Assembly: GCA_900617975.1 (NCBI GenBank)
Contig: UZAE01012900.1
Location: forward strand, 3,860 to 29,962
From: Rodentolepis nana
Lineage: Eukaryota > Platyhelminthes > Cestoda > Cyclophyllidea > Hymenolepididae
Reading direction: 5' to 3'
DNA length: 26,103 nucleotides
Below are positions 21,208 through 26,103 of the stretch, one piece after another. The notes under the pieces were generated by a model, which saw nothing but the letters and a program-made list of their open reading frames with translations, was not told where the DNA came from and made no database searches. The position numbers were made by a program, and so were the translations under genes. Each line of letters opens with the position of its first letter. Positions within the stretch are counted from its first letter, which is position 1.

Positions 21208-23377
21208 ATGGCTTTTATCATGTCTGTGAGGTCAATTTTCAGAACATGTAGGTTTATTTTTTGTGCTTTATTGCTCTGTTTAGCCTCATTACCTGTCAGA
21301 TTCGTTCGGAACTTACATGTCTCCTCATTTCTTTCTGCCAAGGATTTCTACAAAGTTCTCGGTGTTGACAAAAATGCATCTCAGTCTGATATCAAAAAGG
21401 CTTATTACCAGCTCGCTAAAAAATATCATCCTGATATAAATAAGTCAGACAAAACTGCAGCGCAGAAATTTGCAGAAGTCAGTGAAGCCTATGAGGTATG
21501 AAAACATCGTCATATTTTCTATGTTTCTAGATTCTTGGCGATGAGCAAAAACGCAAACAGTATGATTCATTTGGTGGTACTAATGCCGGAGGTTTTTCTG
21601 GTGCCCAAGGCGGATTTGGAGATTTCGCTGCACATGTGGACCCTGAAGAATTATTCCGTCGTATTTTTAGAGACTCTGATTTCGCTTTTAAAGAATGGAC
21701 CTCGGGTGATAAAAATTTTGCTGAATCTATTTTCGGGTTTAATACAACTAGGGAGGTTTCCGTTAATCTCTCTTTTGAAGATGTACGTTTATTCGCTCAT
21801 TATTAACATTTATTCTTTGCTTTTTTAAATCTACGTCTGGGGTGTTGTTTCAGGCTTGCAAGGGAATTACAAAGGAGATTAACATCAATACAGTTGTTCC
21901 CTGCTCGACTTGTGAAGGGTCACGCTGTCAACCAGGCACTGGAATGGCAACTTGCCCCAACTGTCACGGCACTGGTAACGAGACTGTTAGTACAGGTCCC
22001 TTTGTTCTTCGATCCACTTGTCGGAGGTGCTCTGGCACTGGGAGCATTGTTAGGTATCCATGTCGAGCATGCAACGGCACCGGTCAAACTGTTGGTAAGG
22101 AGAATGTCAAGGTTGCTATTCCCCCTGGTGTCGAAGATGGCCAGGTTCTTCGTGTCTCTGTTTCTAATGGACGTAACACCAGTCGATATCAACCATCCCA
22201 AGAACTCTTTGTTACTGTTCGAGTTGCCTCTAGTAAAGACTTCAGACGAGAAGGCGCTGATGTACATTCAGATGTTACCATTTCTATTTCTCAAGCCGTT
22301 CTTGGAGGAAAAATTCGTATTCCTGGAATTTATGACACTGTCCTGGTTACCGTAAGCTTTTAATTACATATTTTATATTTGTCTTGTTTTCGAAGGTATT
22401 TTATTTTTTTCCTTTTTCTTAGATTCCTCCCGGATCTGCTAGTCATGATAAGATTCGTCTCCCAGGAAAGGGTATTAGTCGCGTGAGCGGACGTGGTTAT
22501 GGTGATCATTACGTCCATCTCCATATTGGTACTCCAAAGTAATGCCTGTTTCTTATTCATGAAACGTTTATTTACCATAAACTGCTATTAGTTCGCCCAT
22601 TCGTTAGCCCGAATTACCAACATTCATTGGTCATTCACATCGTTGATTGATTTATGTCAATTTGGTGTTTGTTTCTCACGCTCGATCTCTTTCGACACCT
22701 TTTTATTTCCAATATATTTTGAAGTCGAAATAATGAAAGAATCCCATTAGCCACCTTGAAGACTCTTGGATGTTTGATTTAATTTCTCGTGATCTCTTGC
22801 TTTAGATTTGCTCACTGGAATAGTAAATTTTTTTTCTGATTAATTCAACCTTATTCTTACTTAAGTTTATGACAAATAGCTTAATCATAAGGAACAGACG
22901 GACATTTTGTTTCCTAGGGCTTTCGAAAAATTGATGTGGCGTTCAAATTGTTACATGGTTTAAAATTTGCTACTTCAAATTTTCTTTCTATTAACCCTTC
23001 TCTCTTCTAAATTATTTCAGACGTCTAACTGAACTTCAACGGGCTCTCTTGTTAGCCTTCGCTGAAACCGAAACAAATGTGAAGGGAACTACTGAAGGTG
23101 TCGCGCACACAGAATCTGGTAAGTTCCTTATCATTGAATATCTTTCTCTCCTTCTTGCTATTGAGTCTATCCGCCTTTAGCTCTATCAAATCTTCATCAA
23201 ACACTTATGAAACTGAGTAGTTCAGGTCATGGCAGCGACCAACAGCAACACAAATCTCAAAATTCCAGTTCTGTTGAGGATAATAATGATGATGACTGGG
23301 TCACCCGCGTCACCGGTGGCGTTAAACGGGCTTTTGGTGCTGTCAAGAGCGTTTTAGGTGGAGAACTTAAAAAATAA
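21208..23377 (+). CDS. DNAJA3: DNAJA3 / Tid1, mitochondrial DnaJ co-chaperone
   Basis: Tid1 stimulates the ATPase of mitochondrial Hsp70 and presents substrates to it. Exons 21208-21495, 21531-21782, 21854-22351, 22423-22538, 23021-23118 and 23181-23377 join in frame to 482 aa (human 480). The J domain (~46-110) has HPD at 74-76. A Gly/Phe-rich segment ([11 protein letters not shown]) follows. The zinc-binding region has CSTCEGSR (197), CPNCHGTG (214), CRRCSGTG (236) and CRACNGTG (250); the first repeat ends in R, not G. Substrate-binding domains then run to [17 protein letters not shown] and the conserved PKRLTELQ. The sequence 21248-21283 is probably a further 36-nt intron: removing it deletes a hydrophobic stretch and leaves an Arg-rich mitochondrial presequence, giving 470 aa. 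The intron at 21496-21530 is only 35 nt. An alternative terminal exon lies downstream. AATAAA overlaps the stop. Confidence 0.95.
21248..21283 (+). other. DNAJA3: Probable 36-nt in-frame intron in the DNAJA3 presequence
   Basis: The stretch begins GTAGGTTT, is T-rich and ends CTGTTTAG. Its length is a multiple of three, so the frame stays open whether or not it is removed. Retained, it encodes the hydrophobic [13 protein letters not shown]; removed, the leader reads [20 protein letters not shown], a typical Arg/Ser-rich matrix-targeting peptide. The next intron, 35 nt and equally T-rich, is certain from protein homology and has the same character. Confidence 0.6.
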
Positions 23378-23517
23378 ATGTACGAATGCGCATTGACGAC
23401 TTGATCTCGTGTTATTTTTCCGATATCATTAATAGTTACTCAGTAGGAAGACTAGAATATTAGATCTCATTTTATGTTAAGTGCAGTAAGGATGGATGTT
23501 ATTTTTCCTCCTTTTAG

Positions 23518-23678
23518 GTGCTCGCCGAGCTATAGATAACACTGAGGGCTTTCTCCTCTCCCGAATTCGGACAGCCACAACTGAAAAACCATCCCTCGAG
23601 TCCCATAAACAGTCTCAATCCCCCAGTGGCACGAAAGCATCTCCCAGTGATAGGAAGGAACGCGATAAATCGTCCTAG
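23518..23678 (+). CDS. DNAJA3: Alternative terminal exon of DNAJA3
   Basis: The exon follows a CTTTTAG acceptor and begins with two bases that complete the codon left by exon 5 (phase 1 donor at 23118), as the other terminal exon at 23181 also does. It encodes GARRAIDNTEGFLLSRIR and then a Ser/Lys-rich tail to TAG at 23676-23678. The ARR...EGFL-S-(K/R) pattern matches the C-terminus of the long human isoform (ARREAGEDEEGFLSKL). Using it gives 470 aa, or 458 if the 36-nt presequence intron is removed. Vertebrate Tid1 likewise has long and short forms differing at the C-terminus. That both exons are used is inferred. Confidence 0.65.
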
Positions 23679-23812
23679 TGAAATCTATCTTACCTCTTGT
23701 TTATACAGTTCTCTCCCCCCCCCCTTCACTCCTTATAGTAGATTTTCACCATAAAATCAATTTACCTCATATATAGCAAAACGGACTATCATTTTTTATG
23801 AACTGGGCCATT

Positions 23813-23818
23813 TTTATT
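23813..23818 (-). terminator. Poly(A) signal of the BCL7-like gene
   Basis: AATAAA on the minus strand, 53 nt beyond the BCL7-like stop codon. The 3' ends of DNAJA3 and this gene lie within about 190 bp of each other, so their transcripts may overlap. Confidence 0.55.
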
Positions 23819-23870
23819 ATTGAGAAAATGTACATAGAGTGGTTAACTAACAATGCAAATCACAAAGCGT

Positions 23871-24512
23871 TTATGCTGCAGTAAGATCGACTGGAGCGTC
23901 ATTTGAAATTGGATCGTTTGACTCCTCCTTAACCTCAGCGTCATTAGCTAAATAAAATTAAAATATTATTGGGAAGGGAGGAGTTTCATATCATTTAAGA
24001 GAAGGCGAACGTACTATTCTCATCCGGTGATTGGTCAGGTTTTGGTTGATTGTCGGCTGCGGTGCTAATAGCGCTGTCACTTAGAGGCTTTTCTTCTGTT
24101 CGAAGTTCCGGAGGATGGGAGGACATTGTGATTATACTACCTCCTGTTGGAGCAAGGACGTTAGATTGAGCTCGGGCAAAGCCACTTTTCTTTGGCTGTG
24201 GGTGATCATCCTCAATTACAGGGACCCATTTATAAACTAGCATCGAGGTATCCTTTATAGACATCCACTTTTTTTCCCTGAGTACAACAATCTTAGATAA
24301 GCATCATTTGAATGAATAGGAAAGGATTAAAAATTCTATATTGATTTAATAAGATAAATCGATTTTCCATACTCAATGTGAGATATCGGTGTTCTAAGTT
24401 GAATAGCGAAATGTGCATACCATTTTTGAACCTTCTCTGAAGTCCTATGAACCCTTCTTGAATCAGCCCTTGCACGACTTCGGGTTTCAGCTCGAAGTGC
24501 TCTAGCAAACAT
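23871..24512 (-). CDS. BCL7: BCL7 family protein (SWI/SNF complex subunit)
   Basis: BCL7 proteins are small subunits of the SWI/SNF (BAF) chromatin remodeller and bind the nucleosome acidic patch through their basic N-terminus. Three exons join in phase to 143 aa: 24512-24421, 24277-24015 and 23947-23871. Residues 2-51 match the family core: ALRAETRSRARADSRRV, EKVQKWEKKW and DTSMLVYKWVPV, the W codon being split by the first intron. The middle of the usual helix (DDIKKVMAAI in human) is replaced by ADSRRVHRTS, a marked divergence. The remainder is acidic/Ser/Pro-rich and low in complexity, as in relatives, and ends NDAPVDLTAA. Family members are about 200 aa, so this one is short. The second intron has a weak donor (GTACG); reading through it gives an end STFAFS instead. 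A TTTATAG acceptor-like site just before the ATG suggests a 5' UTR intron or trans-splicing. Vertebrate paralogues A, B and C cannot be matched individually. Confidence 0.88.
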
Positions 24513-26103
24513 ATGCCCTATAAAGCCGAAAAGGCGAAATGTTATGGAAAGCTTATTGGTTTAATTATTTAAGCCGCTTCACAATCTTTAGCTATTGAAG
24601 CGAATAAACAAACAAATGGTTCATCATGGTGTAAAATGTACGTCTGAATTTAATTAGATTATTTCACTATTTTATTGTAATTGATGCTGATTCTAACGTT
24701 TTTAAACGCAAATTTTGTTAGCAAATTGCAGTTAGTATTATTTGTATTAAACTCAAATTTGAATCATAATATGTTTTGTAGATTATGGAATTTATATGTG
24801 CTTGGAATGCAATTTTTAGGTAACTATGCATTATTAGACTGAAATTATATTTAAATCTGCATCATTCCAAATGGTAGTAGGAAAGAAATCTGATTTCGGA
24901 TGCTTTGCTTAATGTATCTGAGTTATAGTAAACGCAGAAAATGTACTATTGGGAAATTTATCCATTTTATACATGCATGCTGAAATTACTCGTAGCTTAA
25001 TACTCATTAATCTGGTGAAAATTCTCTCGGCAGTCTTTGCTTTTAATCATTCACTAATTTGATTCAAACCAATCAAGTGTCTGAAGATTTTAAAATATTT
25101 TAAAAATCATGAAGATTTCGGACAGTCTTTTGTTCTGTATCGCTTTTATAGTTAAATTCGTCCGCTTCCTTAAATGTCTATTACATCGAATTGCAATTTT
25201 TATTTCAGTAAATTTAGAAATTTCCTACAGATGATCTTTTAACGATCTTAAGCTTCGTCAACTCATTAAATTATCAGTTTCCAACTTTTTACTGCCCCAG
25301 AATTATTAATGTTTCTGTCCAGCTTATTGAGCTCAAAACCTTTTATGCTATGAATTGGATTTCCATTCTTTAGTAATACAAATGGAAAAGGTTACTACCG
25401 CTTCACGTAAAGAAGAATTTCTCTAATGTAAAGTTCAATTTTTATGCTTTAAGTTTCTCCGCGAATATCATAATAACATATTTGCTAACAACTTGAAATA
25501 AGTTGTGGTATAAAAATATCCCTCCTTATCATATTAAGCTTTAATAGATACTCTTCCGCCAATATATATTTTTATTTTAACGATGTGAACTTATCTTTGG
25601 TGTAAGAAGATTCTAATCTGTCGAAGTACGATCACTTGGTCTGTAATTGAAAAACCTGTTCAAGCTCTGAATAAACATGAACTCTAAAGAAAGCGAAAAG
25701 AACTGTCTCTATTATGAGATTATTGACAACTCGGTCCTTCCAGAATAAATACGAAGTAGGACTTCTATCACCCTCAGTACATTAATTGCTTCTATAATTA
25801 TACCAAACCCAATCTATTTCATATTCATTAAATGATGCAATATGCCATTGTACAAAATAGTTAAATCAAACTAGACGAGATCTCAGCCAATCCCATAATA
25901 ATTTATCGCTATTTACTATGGAAGCACTACAATTCATAATTAGTCAAGAACTACTATATCACTTAAAATTTATGAAAATCAGGGGGTGGCAGACAAAATT
26001 AAACACTGTCTTGACGACCGTTTTTTTATTTCCTTTGTTAAACTAAATAGATGTGATTGTTGTAATGTGTAGCGGACTGCTACACCAAATAAGCCTAGAC
26101 TGA
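24513..26103. other. Upstream region of the BCL7-like gene, noncoding
   Basis: About 1.6 kb of AT-rich DNA with no supportable open frame on either strand. It should contain the BCL7-like promoter. The only structure seen is the repeat at its right edge. Confidence 0.55.
26063..26103 (-). repeat. Second copy of the TGTAGC/GCTACA hairpin repeat, cut by the window edge
   Basis: GTGTAGC-GGACT-GCTACAC forms a 7-bp stem with a 5-nt loop, followed by AAATAAGCCTAGACTGA. Its reverse complement aligns with 10071-10112. The repeat may continue beyond the window. Confidence 0.5.

Noticed and set aside
21894..22355. A 153-codon frame overlapping DNAJA3 exon 3 in another phase
   Set aside because: The zinc-finger frame is conserved over its whole length; the overlapping frame is a by-product of its codon use.

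Overview
This is nuclear genomic DNA of an invertebrate animal. Genes are split by canonical GT-AG introns, many only 35-75 nt long, set in AT-rich noncoding DNA. Tiny T-rich introns near gene 5' ends, mixed with introns of 400-900 nt, fit a parasitic flatworm (cestode or trematode), but I infer that from gene structure and general protein similarity, not from a diagnostic marker. There are no bacterial features, CRISPR arrays, rRNA or recognisable tRNA genes. Layout: 1-1257 is the 3' end of a decayed non-LTR retrotransposon with an RNase H domain. 1258-2821 has no gene, only a weak hint of a second retroelement relic at 2201-2425. 2822-3613 (minus) holds the 3' exons of a CCDC34-like coiled-coil gene. 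3614-6572 is a gene-poor stretch with one good hairpin. 6616-8088 (plus) is a PINX1-like G-patch gene whose C-terminal exons are uncertain. 8089-9202 has no confident gene. 9293-20959 (minus) is a complete 12-exon SNRNP200/Brr2 helicase gene that I could assemble in frame to 2196 aa. 21208-23678 (plus) is a DNAJA3/Tid1 mitochondrial co-chaperone with two possible terminal exons. 23871-24512 (minus) is a small three-exon BCL7 family gene. 24513-26103 is noncoding and ends in a short dispersed repeat. SNRNP200 and DNAJA3 are divergent, 248 bp apart, and probably share a promoter region. DNAJA3 and BCL7 converge tail to tail. The genes are unrelated housekeeping functions (spliceosome remodelling, nucleolar/telomere-linked G-patch protein, mitochondrial chaperone, SWI/SNF subunit, ciliary/flagellar coiled coil) and form no pathway. 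I found no evidence of a wholly new system. The most interesting points are the alternative DNAJA3 C-termini, a concealed 36-nt in-frame intron in its targeting sequence, the unusual PINX1-like tail, a nested inverted repeat inside an SNRNP200 intron, and the arthropod-like retroelement.
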